Assembly (NCBI GenBank): GCA_020850535.1
Contig: JADZEM010000190.1
Span: 24,368 to 88,367, forward strand
Direction: 5' to 3'
Source of the DNA: Chloroflexota bacterium
GTDB lineage: Bacteria; Chloroflexota; UBA6077; JACCZL01
Length of the DNA: 64,000 nucleotides
The number at the start of each line of letters is the position of its first letter. The first letter of the stretch is position 1. The notes below the pieces were generated by a model that was not told the origin of the DNA, searched no databases, and was given only the letters and a program-made list of their open reading frames with translations. A program made the translations under genes and the position numbers. Shown in pieces: positions 25,101-32,851 of the stretch.

Positions 25101-25320
25101 GGTACGATGGTCCGACGAACTGATGCGGCGTGACAAACGTCAGCGCGCCGACGACGCCACAGAACGCGCCGGCGGCCCACTGCAGCAGCCCGAGGCGCAG
25201 CGCAAATCCGCCCCGCCTCGCCGGACGCTCTACCTGCGGCTCGACCGCCGCCACACGCCCATCTCGCACCCCATCCGGGACGCCGTGCACGGTTGCTGCC
25301 GGTGTCCCGCCCCACTCCAT
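22153..25320 (-). CDS. Large membrane sensor histidine kinase (multi-TM, Cache, HAMP, GAF, HisKA, HATPase)
   Basis: This is a 1055-residue kinase. Residues 35-265 hold about eight helices in tandem (FALRLGLLQWAAGAFCGVVG onward). A helix at about 285, a Cache-like extracytoplasmic domain (to about 540) and a second helix (FAVFLLVLACASVAGWIAA) lead into HAMP and a GAF domain. The HisKA phospho-acceptor is in SIASHELRTPLTG (about residue 825). The ATPase boxes NLLSNAVKYSPGG, VTDPGIGL and GLGLYICR follow. The combination of a multi-helix membrane module with a Cache domain is unusual. ATG 25320 has GGAG nearby. It overlaps its response regulator. Confidence 0.9.
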   Translation of the reverse strand: MEWGGTPAATVHGVPDGVRDGRVAAVEPQVERPARRGGFALRLGLLQWAAGAFCGVVGALTFVTPHQFVGPSYRLLRPYLPWWGLLCLLGAAALLAVALLAPRKRTLFLAHLLAAVPILLLGLSAGAAGGWTGLTVYSILAAGIVVAPLVCPPADRPSSTADLFAVVVGASAMVNGSIMLLLPEQYGSPIFNPIRPYLLLYGLGFFVGGAGVVWAQLRPGTPRHVFWGAHLLLGLALSAFGPPVAWPNRAFTTIAYYNGFGLVVGLLPWLRPRLRRSDPGSLQTRLALAFGLAVSVPLVITMALVTNEVERSGRKEASSRTQVIAETLSQGVSDYMSLHRAAVAALAGQPGLLAAPPDAQQRILRAFDDTHPDVLNFVLYGADGRILAQSREQSVNAAPPQRSALFDEVRQSGVSDVRVISPVLGQPVVAMGLPIQDAEGRFAGVVAVVLESTRLADVAQRAATEPGGRVLIVDERGRLIAASGDAELAPVTDLSTNPAVATMLRGRGTGSLSYEVAGAERFAGYSVVQSLGWGIVVERPVVLALAGAQAGRDLAFAVFLLVLACASVAGWIAARRLAAPLVELARAVDALAFGNEPVAVPRSGVTEVARLAAVFGDLRDRLLVRTQERERAERRLRFLADASSHLAGSLDYDTTLERVAWLAVPMLAEWCLVDVLEDSGEIRRVEVAHADAAQAPEADLLRKYPPDRRAEEGIARVLRTGVPELIREFTDSRLPAITRDAQHQAITQALGIQSVMRVPLLARGRTLGVISLLATDPSRRYAATDLALAEELGRRCAVAVDNARLYAEAQQAIRARDEFLSIASHELRTPLTGIKGYAQILRRAHGRGQLDDQRLERSLATIDDAADRLSALVGDLLDVSRIRTGHLPLRLLTVDLGEALRAAAERYRDHLGELHELAVDLPATPTYAEVDLDRLEQVVTNLLSNAVKYSPGGGIVRLSMIGGEGGSLVQVTDPGIGLTAESLEAIFQPFGRAPNATERSLPGMGLGLYICRTLIERQGGRIWAMSGGEDAGTTFGFWLPKAEAVALAEQVHVGA

Positions 25321-25533
25321 GCAGTGAAACTCCGCCCCACCGAACTCAAACGGCCCCCTATTGCACGATCCGTGCCTGACCGCCTCACCATCTGAGGCTG
25401 TGCGCTGCCGGTGGCCCTTCCGCAAATACGGTCCGTCCGGACGCACTGTTCCGGACGGGACAGATCCGCCACCGCGGAATCGGTATGCTGCGGAGAAGTC
25501 TGCTGCGTCACCCACAGCACCCCAGGTGCGCCT

Positions 25534-26391
25534 ATGCCCTCGTCCCCGCTACCGCTGTTCCTCGTCGATGCCTTCGCCGATCGTCCGTTTGCCGGCAACG
25601 CTGCCGCCGTCTGCCTGCTGGACGCCCCAGCCGATCCTGGCTGGATGGCCGCCGTCGCTGGAGAGCTCCAGCAAGCTGCCACGGCCTTTGTCTACGAGCA
25701 GGGTGAGGGGTTTGGGCTCCGCTGGTTTGTGCCGGGCCGAGAGCTCCAGTTGTGCGGACACGGCACGCTGGCCGCCGCGCATGTCCTCTGGGAGGCCGGG
25801 CAGCTCTGGCCTGATGCGCCGGCCCAGTTTCAGACGGCCAGCGGCCTGTTGTCCGCCCGCCGCGATGCCGATGCCATCGCCCTGGACTTCCCCGCTGAGC
25901 CGGTCCAGCCGCTTGATCCGCCGGACGGGCTGCTGGAGGCGCTCGGCGTCGAGGCGCGGGCACTCGCCCGGGGAACGTTCGATCTGCTGGTAGAAGTCGA
26001 GTCGGAGGCAGCCGTCAGGGCGATCCAGCCTGACTTCAGCCGCCTCAGGCAGATCGATGCGCGGGGCATCATCGTCACAGCGGCAGCAGACGGCCAGCAG
26101 ACCCTGAGCCAGCCCACCATGGGCCATGCGCCGAATGGCCAGCCTGTTGATTTCGTCTCGCGGTTCTTCGCGCCGCGCGTCGGCATCGACGAGGATGCCG
26201 TGACTGGCTCGGCGCACTGCCTGCTCGGGCCGTACTGGCAAAGAAAGCTTGGCCGGGACGCGCTGGTCGGCTATCAGGCCTCAGCGCGCGGCGGCACCGT
26301 CCGGGTCCAGGTCAACGGCCCCCGCGTGACCCTCTGTGGCCGCGCCATCACCGTCATGAGCGGCTCCCTGGTCCCACCCCCAGCAGACTGA
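25534..26391 (+). CDS. PhzF-family isomerase-like protein with altered catalytic site
   Basis: This is a 285-residue protein with the diaminopimelate-epimerase-like two-lobe fold of PhzF. It has FADRPFAGNAAAVCLL at the N-terminus, LRWFVPGRELQLCGHGTLA, and DEDAVTGSAHC in the second lobe. In PhzF enzymes the catalytic Glu is in an S-E-T-A-F motif; here the aligned stretch reads AATAFV, so that Glu seems to be Ala. It may be inactive as an isomerase or use another residue. ATG 25534 starts the family-like part. Its neighbours give no pathway. Confidence 0.85.
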   Translation: MPSSPLPLFLVDAFADRPFAGNAAAVCLLDAPADPGWMAAVAGELQQAATAFVYEQGEGFGLRWFVPGRELQLCGHGTLAAAHVLWEAGQLWPDAPAQFQTASGLLSARRDADAIALDFPAEPVQPLDPPDGLLEALGVEARALARGTFDLLVEVESEAAVRAIQPDFSRLRQIDARGIIVTAAADGQQTLSQPTMGHAPNGQPVDFVSRFFAPRVGIDEDAVTGSAHCLLGPYWQRKLGRDALVGYQASARGGTVRVQVNGPRVTLCGRAITVMSGSLVPPPAD

Positions 26392-26425
26392 GGTCCGAGT
26401 GGCTCGCCCGGTATCTGGCAGGCGG

Positions 26426-26995
26426 TCACAAAGGACGGGCGCGGAGCGCCTCGAACAACTCGGAAACGACGAACGAGCAGCCGTCGAGTACGTCCGAGAG
26501 ATCCACGACCGCGCGATCCGTGAGCGGCCCGGTCTCCGCCCCTGGGCGAAACACCCAGACCACCCGGCGGTCGGCGTGTACCAGCAACGACACGCGCACC
26601 CCGTGCTTGACATACCACCAGCATCGTTCCCGTTGAGCGTCGAACCCCTGTCCTGGCGAGGGGGTCTCGACGGCAACATCGGGCGGCACGAGAACGTCGT
26701 CAGGCAGATCGCCGTACGAATCGGTCGGCACGCGTTCCAGACGATAGGCAATGACATCAGGCACGTACGACACACCCTCGGCCGGCCAGGTGACGCGTGT
26801 CTCGGGAAACGCCCGTGCATGCTGTTCAGGCATGCCCGACGATTCGAACCGCAGGCACAACGCCATCTGTAGGGCGCCATGGCGCATCTTCGGCGACATC
26901 TTCTGTGTGATCGCCCCTCGCTCATACTCCAGCGCCGGTTGCTCTTCCGGCCGGAGCAGGAACTCGTCGAGGGTCAGCGGTCTGGTTACTGCCAC
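26426..26995 (-). CDS. Uma2 family (PD-(D/E)XK-like) endonuclease, copy 2
   Basis: This is a 189-residue protein. Family marks are TLDEFLLRPEEQPALEYERG, the Asp of SYVPDVIAYR, the Glu of VAVETPSPGQ, and the closing WWYVKHGVRVSLLV strand. The GTG at 26995 is chosen because GGAGG lies 7 nt upstream. The gene is a tandem paralogue of the next one upstream, with an identical start region. Uma2 proteins have a restriction-nuclease-like fold; their cellular job is not established. It converges on the PhzF-like gene 34 nt away. Confidence 0.85.
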   Translation of the reverse strand: MAVTRPLTLDEFLLRPEEQPALEYERGAITQKMSPKMRHGALQMALCLRFESSGMPEQHARAFPETRVTWPAEGVSYVPDVIAYRLERVPTDSYGDLPDDVLVPPDVAVETPSPGQGFDAQRERCWWYVKHGVRVSLLVHADRRVVWVFRPGAETGPLTDRAVVDLSDVLDGCSFVVSELFEALRARPL

Positions 26996-27078
26996 CGGAA
27001 GCCTCCACGTCGGGCCATGCCTCGGTGTGCCGCGCACACCCGCGCCCGGATCACACCCGCAGTGAGCAGATCCAGTCC

Positions 27079-27639
27079 TCAGACCAGGAGTGACACGAAG
27101 AGCTCTGCCACGACAAACGAGAACCCATCGAACACGTCCCCAAGGTCAACCACCGCGTCGCCGGTGAGGGGACCGGTCTCCGCGCCCGCACGGAACACCC
27201 AGACCGCCTTACGCCCCGGGTGAACGAGCAACGCCGCCTTCACCCCATGCTGCACGTACCAGCGGCAGCGCTCCACCTGCGAATCCAGCGTCTGCCCGGG
27301 CGACGGGATCTCGACCGCCACATCGGGCGGTACGACAAGCCGATCCAGGATTTCGCGATCCACACCAGACGGCACCCGCTCCACACGGTACGCAATCACA
27401 TCAGGGACGTAGGAGATGCCTTCGGTCAGCCAGGTCACGCGCGTCTCCGTCATAGACTTGACGGCGACGCGCGGATACTGATGCATGCGAAAGCGGAAGT
27501 ACAGCTCGCCCTCAAGGGTTCCATGCTTCGCCATCGGCGACATCTTCTGCGTCACCACCCCCCGCTCGTACTCCAGCGCCGGTTGCTCTTCCGGCCGGAG
27601 CAGGAACTCGTCGAGGGTCAGCGGTCTGGTTACTGCCAC
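27079..27639 (-). CDS. Uma2 family endonuclease, copy 1
   Basis: This is a 186-residue protein with the same architecture as its tandem copy (SYVPDVIAYR, VAVEIPSPGQ, WYVQHGVKAALLV). The GTG at 27639 has the same GGAGG leader. The first 33 codons and about 30 nt of leader are nearly identical between the two copies, while the middle differs strongly (LYFRFRMHQYPRVAVK against LCLRFESSGMPEQHAR). This suggests an old duplication with a young converted 5' end. The function is unknown beyond the nuclease fold. Confidence 0.85.
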   Translation of the reverse strand: MAVTRPLTLDEFLLRPEEQPALEYERGVVTQKMSPMAKHGTLEGELYFRFRMHQYPRVAVKSMTETRVTWLTEGISYVPDVIAYRVERVPSGVDREILDRLVVPPDVAVEIPSPGQTLDSQVERCRWYVQHGVKAALLVHPGRKAVWVFRAGAETGPLTGDAVVDLGDVFDGFSFVVAELFVSLLV

Positions 27640-27723
27640 CGGAAGCCTCCACGTCGGGCCATGTCTCAGTGTACCGCGCACACGCCGCACCGGGATCACA
27701 CCCCCAGCGATCCGGCCGCCGAG

Positions 27724-29004
27724 TCAGGCCAGCAGCAGCGCCGCGATGCTCGGCGGATCCTGCGCGTGCTCCCCGCGCAGCATCTTGATCGTGCGATCCC
27801 AGAACTGGTGCCCATCCACGTACTTGTCGAACGCCTGCACCGTCTCGACGACAAGCGCATCCGTCAGGCCGCCCTCGGCCGCCGCCGCGCCGGCCAGCAT
27901 CAGCCGCATCAGCCCGATCCGGAACGCCAGGATCGCATGCTCGTCCGCGAACGAGCGCTCGGGGTGGTACGGGAACGTCCCCAGCCAAACCTGATTGAGC
28001 GTCAGGTTCTCCAGCAGGAACGGCCTGCCCGCGAGGTACGGCCCGAGATGGCGCGACACCGCCCGTCCATACGCCGCTGACACGCGCTCGCCGAGTGGCC
28101 CCTCCAGCGGCGTCGACGGGTCGGCGGGGAGGCCCAGTCCGACCTTCACGCGGTCCACACAGCGGCGCAGCCGCCCCGGCAGCTCCGGCATCGCGATCCA
28201 CCGCCGCAGCCGCCGCAGCAGCAGCCGGTGCGGCCCGGCCGGCCCGTCTGGCGTCCCCAACCCGCTCTCGTCCAGCCAGGCCGCCACCGCTGCCAGTTGC
28301 CCCTCGGCCTGCACGAAGGTGCCCTCCACCTCCGCCGCCCGAAACCCGGTCCCGTCGAGCGTCCCGAGCGCCAGCCCCAGCGTCAGCATCCGCGCCCCAA
28401 ATGAAACGTCCCGACGCTGCACCAGGGCCATGGTGCGGGCACGGACAAGATGATAGTGGCGGCGCGGATCGTCCTCCGCCGGCTGGTCAGTCCACGGACG
28501 ATCGATCCAGAACCGGCCGCGCTCGCTGAGACGGCGGTCGGCCGGCGCCGTCTCCAGCAGCATCGCATCGTCGGCCAGCAGGGCCAGCCGCGCGATCTCC
28601 GGACAGGAGAGCCGCCCGGCCAGGTCGATCTGCCCATCCAGCAGGGTCGCCTGGCGCGGAAACGTGTCGCAGGTCGAGGAGAGCAGCCCCTCGCCCAGCA
28701 GCCCCTGCACCCGGCACAGGTGCTCGGCGCTCAAGAACGGGCAGGATGCGCCCGTCTCCAGCGGGATCAACGCGGCGGGCCAGCCTTCGTCGGGCCACGC
28801 CTCAGGATTCGGCTGGAGCGTCTCGGCCATCCGCAGCTCGACAACCCGCCGGTCCCCGTCCGCGATCAACTGGCGGTACGCCTCGGCCGTCGGCGGGTCC
28901 ACGTCGATACCGCCCCAGCCACCGCAGCAGTGATCCTCGCAAGCCGAGCCGATGCACTGGAAGCGCCCGAGGTAACGCGGCGCCCGGACCGGCGGCAAAC
29001 TCAC
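27724..29004 (-). CDS. FliB-like (flagellin lysine-N-methylase family) protein
   Basis: This is a 426-residue protein. The diagnostic N-terminal cysteine cluster is CIGSACEDHCCGGW, followed by IDVDP. More Cys-rich stretches follow (CPFLSAEHLCRVQG, SSTCDTFPRQ, LSCPEIARLALL). The eight or so cysteines probably hold an Fe-S cluster or zinc. Family members methylate flagellin lysines, but no flagellar gene is in view, so the target may be another protein. The GTG at 29004 is preferred over upstream frame openings, which lie in repeat DNA. The C-terminal half has no motif I can name. Confidence 0.75.
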   Translation of the reverse strand: MSLPPVRAPRYLGRFQCIGSACEDHCCGGWGGIDVDPPTAEAYRQLIADGDRRVVELRMAETLQPNPEAWPDEGWPAALIPLETGASCPFLSAEHLCRVQGLLGEGLLSSTCDTFPRQATLLDGQIDLAGRLSCPEIARLALLADDAMLLETAPADRRLSERGRFWIDRPWTDQPAEDDPRRHYHLVRARTMALVQRRDVSFGARMLTLGLALGTLDGTGFRAAEVEGTFVQAEGQLAAVAAWLDESGLGTPDGPAGPHRLLLRRLRRWIAMPELPGRLRRCVDRVKVGLGLPADPSTPLEGPLGERVSAAYGRAVSRHLGPYLAGRPFLLENLTLNQVWLGTFPYHPERSFADEHAILAFRIGLMRLMLAGAAAAEGGLTDALVVETVQAFDKYVDGHQFWDRTIKMLRGEHAQDPPSIAALLLA

Positions 29005-29041
29005 GCTGACACCCTCACCCCCCGAGGATACCAGTCGGGGG

Positions 29042-29141
29042 CGTTGGGTCGTGGGTGATGGGTCGTGGGCCATGGGTCGTGGGTCATGGGGAAGGGTTGC
29101 CCTCGACCCTCGACCCTCGACCCTCGACCCTCGACCCTCGA
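29042..29141. repeat. Heptad-repeat intergenic element B
   Basis: Seven G-rich heptads (mostly TCGTGGG, also TGATGGG, CCATGGG, TCATGGG) at 29042-29090 are followed, after a 9-nt spacer, by six perfect CCCTCGA heptads at 29100-29141. The right arm is the C-rich inverted sense. It ends 7 nt before the permease stop codon. Confidence 0.9.
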
Positions 29142-29148
29142 CCCAGCG

Positions 29149-30051
29149 TCAGCCTTTCAGCCCCGTCGTCACCACGCCCTGGATGATCAGCCGCTGCGCC
29201 ACGAAGAACACCAGGATCATCGGCAGGACGTACAAGACCACGCCGGCCATCGTGATCGTGATCAGCGGCTGGTTGTACGGGTCAACGTACGCCGTCTGGA
29301 GCTTCACGGCCAGCGTGGTGATCTGGTCGTGGAGGAACAGCTTCGGGAAGAGCCAGTCGCCCCAGACCCAGGTGAACGCGAAGATGGCGGATGCGGCGAC
29401 GGCCGGCAGCGAGTTCGGCAGGTAGATCTGCCAGAACAGACGGAACCTGCCGCAGCCGTCCACCTCGGCCGCGTCATCCAGGTCTCGCGGGATGCTGGCG
29501 AAGAACTGGCGGAAGAGGAAGATATGGAACGGGCTTCCGGAGATGCCCCACAGCACCCACGGCCAGTAGCTGTTCAGCAATCCCAGCTTCGAGAACACGA
29601 TGTACTGCGGGACGACGGTCACCAGCCACGGGACCATCATCATGCCCATGACCAGCCCGAACAGGAAGCTCCGGCCGGGCGCGCCTGGATGCCGCGCAAA
29701 GCCGAAGCCGGCCGCTGCACTGGAGAACACCACCAGCGCCGTGTACATCGTGGAGAGGATGACCGAGTTCATGAAATACCGCAGGTACGGGAACATGGTC
29801 ACCGCGAAGTAGTAGTTGTAGATCTCGGCCGTCGAGGGCAGGATCTGGATCGGGTAGGAGACCCACTCGGACTCCTTCTTGAAGGAGATCAGCACCAGCC
29901 AGACGGTGGGCAGCGAGAAGAGGATCGCCAGCCCGACGACGGCGGCAAGCGTCCAGGCGCCGTCGAGGCGGGCGGCCAGCGGCCTGGAGGCTGCCAGGCG
30001 GCCGGCCGACGAGCCAGGCGGGGCGGCCGCCGAGCGGTCGACTATCGCCAT
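29149..30051 (-). CDS. Carbohydrate ABC transporter permease, MalG/UgpE type
   Basis: This is a 300-residue protein. After a variable N-terminus of about 30 residues there are six helices. The EAA loop is DLDDAAEVDGCGRFRLFWQI, which matches the CUT1 sugar-permease form (AAxxDGA/C...), and the ending LIIQGVVTTGLKG is typical of the MalG branch. It is the last gene of the LacI-binding protein-permease-permease group. It should pair with the permease at 30104. No ATPase gene is nearby, as is common for CUT1 systems that share an MsmK-like ATPase. Confidence 0.93.
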   Translation of the reverse strand: MAIVDRSAAAPPGSSAGRLAASRPLAARLDGAWTLAAVVGLAILFSLPTVWLVLISFKKESEWVSYPIQILPSTAEIYNYYFAVTMFPYLRYFMNSVILSTMYTALVVFSSAAAGFGFARHPGAPGRSFLFGLVMGMMMVPWLVTVVPQYIVFSKLGLLNSYWPWVLWGISGSPFHIFLFRQFFASIPRDLDDAAEVDGCGRFRLFWQIYLPNSLPAVAASAIFAFTWVWGDWLFPKLFLHDQITTLAVKLQTAYVDPYNQPLITITMAGVVLYVLPMILVFFVAQRLIIQGVVTTGLKG

Positions 30052-30103
30052 GATGCTGACCTCGATACTGATCTCGATACTGACCTCGCAGGGAGTGACG
30101 GGC

Positions 30104-31069
30104 TCATCGTGACCCTCCGTCCTGGTCGACCTCGTAGTACACCCAGTACTTCGACGTCTTGAAGACGGCGTAGGTGAGCGCCACGATGACCACCAGGAAC
30201 ATCCAGATCAGTGCCAGCCCGTACCCGTACCGCTGCTGCGCAAACACCTGCTGGTAGGCGTGCACCAGAAACAGATAGTTGTCGCGGACCGGAATCGAGG
30301 CGAGCTGATCGCCCGCCAGCAGCATCGGCGCGACGAGCGTCTGGAGCGAGCGGATCATAGTCAGGACCAGCTCGAAGAAGATGACCGGCGTGAGCAGTGG
30401 GATGATGACGGCCCGGTACAGCTGCGGGGTGGTCGCGCCGTCGATGCGCGCGGCGTCCTTCAGTTCGTTGGGGACGCCCTGGAGGCCGGCCAGGAAGATG
30501 ACCATGCCACCGCCGATACCCGTCCAGACGGTCAGTGCGGTGAGCACCTGTGTCGGGAAGTCCACCGTCCAGCGAATCGCGGTGTCTGGCCAGAACCAGG
30601 AGAGAATGCCGTTGACCAGGCCGTAGTTCTGATCGACGAAGATGCGCCAGATCCAGACCACGGCCACAATCGGCACGATGTGCGGCAGGTAAAAGAGGGT
30701 GCGGAAGACCCCACGCGCCGGGATCGCGCCGTTCAGCAGGATGGCCAGGAACAGCGCCAGCCCGATGCTGAGCGGGACGTTCATGACCGAGAACACGAAT
30801 GTCCGCCAGAGCGAATGCAGGACGTCTGGATCGTCGAAGGCACGCAGGTAGTTGTCGAACCCGCGGAAGCGCAGGCTGTCCAGGTTGTAGCCGTCGTAGT
30901 TGGTGAGCGAGGCGGCGAACCCGAGCGCGAGCGGTACGACACTCAGCGCCAGGAAGCCCAGCAGCCACGGCGAGATAAAGAGGTAGAACGAGACGGTCTC
31001 ACGCCAGGCCCGCCCCTGGAAGCGCCGCCTCGGTGTTGCGCGGGGCACACTGGTCGCTGCGAAAGTCAT
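30104..31069 (-). CDS. Carbohydrate ABC transporter permease, MalF/UgpA type
   Basis: This is a 321-residue protein with six helices, starting at FYLFISPWLLGFLALSVVP. The EAA loop is ELKDAARIDGATTPQLYRAV. FRTLFYLPHIVPIVAV and RSLQTLVAPMLL are typical of CUT1 permeases. ATG 31069 is preferred; a GTG three codons upstream is also in frame. The 52-nt gap to the next permease holds a short tandem repeat (GTCAGTATCGAG). It should form the sugar channel with the MalG-type partner. Confidence 0.93.
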   Translation of the reverse strand: MTFAATSVPRATPRRRFQGRAWRETVSFYLFISPWLLGFLALSVVPLALGFAASLTNYDGYNLDSLRFRGFDNYLRAFDDPDVLHSLWRTFVFSVMNVPLSIGLALFLAILLNGAIPARGVFRTLFYLPHIVPIVAVVWIWRIFVDQNYGLVNGILSWFWPDTAIRWTVDFPTQVLTALTVWTGIGGGMVIFLAGLQGVPNELKDAARIDGATTPQLYRAVIIPLLTPVIFFELVLTMIRSLQTLVAPMLLAGDQLASIPVRDNYLFLVHAYQQVFAQQRYGYGLALIWMFLVVIVALTYAVFKTSKYWVYYEVDQDGGSR

Positions 31070-31087
31070 AGGTCTCACCCGTCACTC

Positions 31088-31213
31088 GTAGGCAGAGGGC
31101 AGTAGGCGGCAGGCGATGGGCGATGGGCGATGGGCAGCGATCAGAACAGGCTGCGCCTTTCGAGGTGTCCAGGCCGTTCGCTCCACTGCCTGCCGCGTAC
31201 CGCCTACGGCCTA
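31088..31213. repeat. Heptad-repeat intergenic element C
   Basis: Seven heptads (GTAGGCA, GAGGGCA, GTAGGCG, GCAGGCG, then ATGGGCG-like) at 31088-31136 are separated by 49 nt from four inverted heptads (CTGCCTG, CCGCGTA, CCGCCTA, CGGCCTA) at 31186-31213. The arms can pair. The element fills the space between the sugar-binding protein and the first permease. Confidence 0.85.
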
Positions 31214-31218
31214 CGCAT

Positions 31219-32778
31219 CTAGCTGAGGCGCTCCTTGCCTTCCTTGATCGCCGTGTTGACGTCCTTCTCGAGGTTCGTCAACAGCTGATCGAAGGTCATC
31301 TGGTTCCGCATCACCTGCTCCAGGTACTTGTTCCAGGGGCCGGTGAAGCTGTTCAGGGCAACCTGCTGACTCTGGTTGATGTACGGGTTGTAGCGAACCG
31401 TTGTGCTGGAGATGGCCAGCTCCTTCGCCAGAATCTTCTGCACCTGCTGCTGGAACGGCGTGGTGGTCGGCATCTCCTTGTACAGCGACTTGAGGCCCGG
31501 GACGCCCCAACCGCTGCGCGCCCGGATGACGGCCTGCTCACCACCGTGGAACCACTCGTACATCTTCCAGGCTTCGTCAAAGACCTTGGTGCCCGTGTGC
31601 ATCAGTGCGCCCGTCGCCGTGACGGTCGGCGACATGTACTTGTCGCCCCACTTCGGCGCCTGGAGCATGATGCAATCGTCGCGGACAGCGTCCGTGCCGT
31701 TGATCCGACCGCTGAACCAGTAGCCGTACTGGGCAATGGCGATCTGACCGCGCACGAAGTAGTCGCTTGGCGAGCCGGTGGTGATCGGGTTCAGCGGGCT
31801 GAAGGTCAGGTTCTCCTTGGAGGCGTCGTACCAGAACTGGAGCGCCTTCTTCGCCTCTGGTGTCTGCAAGTTGACCTTGCCAAAGTCCGCATCCCAGAGG
31901 CTGGTGCCGGCCTGGTTCAGCTGGACCTCGACCACGCGGTCGAACCAGTTGTTCATCGCGCCACCGATGCCGAGCACTTCGACCCGGTCGCCGGACTTCT
32001 TCTGCGTCTTGCGCGCCAGATCGATCACTTGCTCGTAGGAGAGGATCGTGTCATCGGTGGGCACGGCGACACCGGCAGCCTGGAACGCCTTCTTGTTCAA
32101 GAACAGCGAGAGGTCAGGAGACCAGTCCTTGACCATGCCGTAGATCTTGCCGGTCCCGACGTTGAGCTTCTCGTCGAACATGTAGTTCTTGTTGGCGTCT
32201 GACAGATCGTCCACCTTGATGACGGACGAGCCCTTGAAGCTGTCGGTCAGATCCTTCGCGAGCTTGCGGAGGATGAAGGTCGGGACATCAGGCGCCTGCA
32301 CCCGGTAGAAGTCTGGCGGCGTACCGGCAGCGGTCATCGCCATCAGTGCGACGAGGTCCGAGGTCACGAGGTAGGTCTGGATGTTCGGGTTCTTCTGGGT
32401 GAACGCGGCCTGCTCCTGCTCCGAGATCTCGGTCCGGTTGTACATGAAGGTGACGAGCTTCTGGCCGGCCGCCAGTTGAGGCGGAGGCGGCGTGGACGTT
32501 GGGGCCGGGGCGGCCGGCGCCTGGGCCGTTGCCGGCGTAGCCGTCGCAGCGGCTGCCGCCGGGGCCTGCGTCGCGGCTGCCTGGGCTGCAGGCGCAGCCG
32601 GCTGGGCGGCGGGTGCTGCTGGCTGAGCGGCGGCGGCCGGCTTGTCAGCCGCCTTTGCGGCGGGTGTTGGCGCAACGGGCGGCGGCGGCGGCGCGCCACA
32701 GGCCGCCAGCACCGGCGCAGCAACAGTAACACTCAGCATACCGAGGAGCCGACGTCGACTCAGTGCAAGACGCGACAT
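31219..32778 (-). CDS. Sugar ABC transporter substrate-binding lipoprotein, family 1
   Basis: This is a 519-residue protein. The signal is Tat-like (LSRRRLLGMLSVTVAAPVLA) with a lipobox ending in AACG, then a Pro/Ala linker of about 75 residues. The SBP_bac_1 fold follows, with VTFMYNRTEISEQEQAAF, an SYEQVIDLARKTQKK hinge and a C-terminal lobe. GAGGA 8 nt before ATG 32778 supports the start. It delivers a carbohydrate to the two permeases downstream. The sugar is unknown; the adjacent LacI-type regulator may sense it. Confidence 0.92.
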   Translation of the reverse strand: MSRLALSRRRLLGMLSVTVAAPVLAACGAPPPPPVAPTPAAKAADKPAAAAQPAAPAAQPAAPAAQAAATQAPAAAAATATPATAQAPAAPAPTSTPPPPQLAAGQKLVTFMYNRTEISEQEQAAFTQKNPNIQTYLVTSDLVALMAMTAAGTPPDFYRVQAPDVPTFILRKLAKDLTDSFKGSSVIKVDDLSDANKNYMFDEKLNVGTGKIYGMVKDWSPDLSLFLNKKAFQAAGVAVPTDDTILSYEQVIDLARKTQKKSGDRVEVLGIGGAMNNWFDRVVEVQLNQAGTSLWDADFGKVNLQTPEAKKALQFWYDASKENLTFSPLNPITTGSPSDYFVRGQIAIAQYGYWFSGRINGTDAVRDDCIMLQAPKWGDKYMSPTVTATGALMHTGTKVFDEAWKMYEWFHGGEQAVIRARSGWGVPGLKSLYKEMPTTTPFQQQVQKILAKELAISSTTVRYNPYINQSQQVALNSFTGPWNKYLEQVMRNQMTFDQLLTNLEKDVNTAIKEGKERLS

Positions 32779-32851
32779 TGCGAGATCCTCCCTCTTCTGT
32801 CCAGTGCTCGGACGTTCGGATTCCGTGCGGGGCAACAAACCGTGCGGTCGC

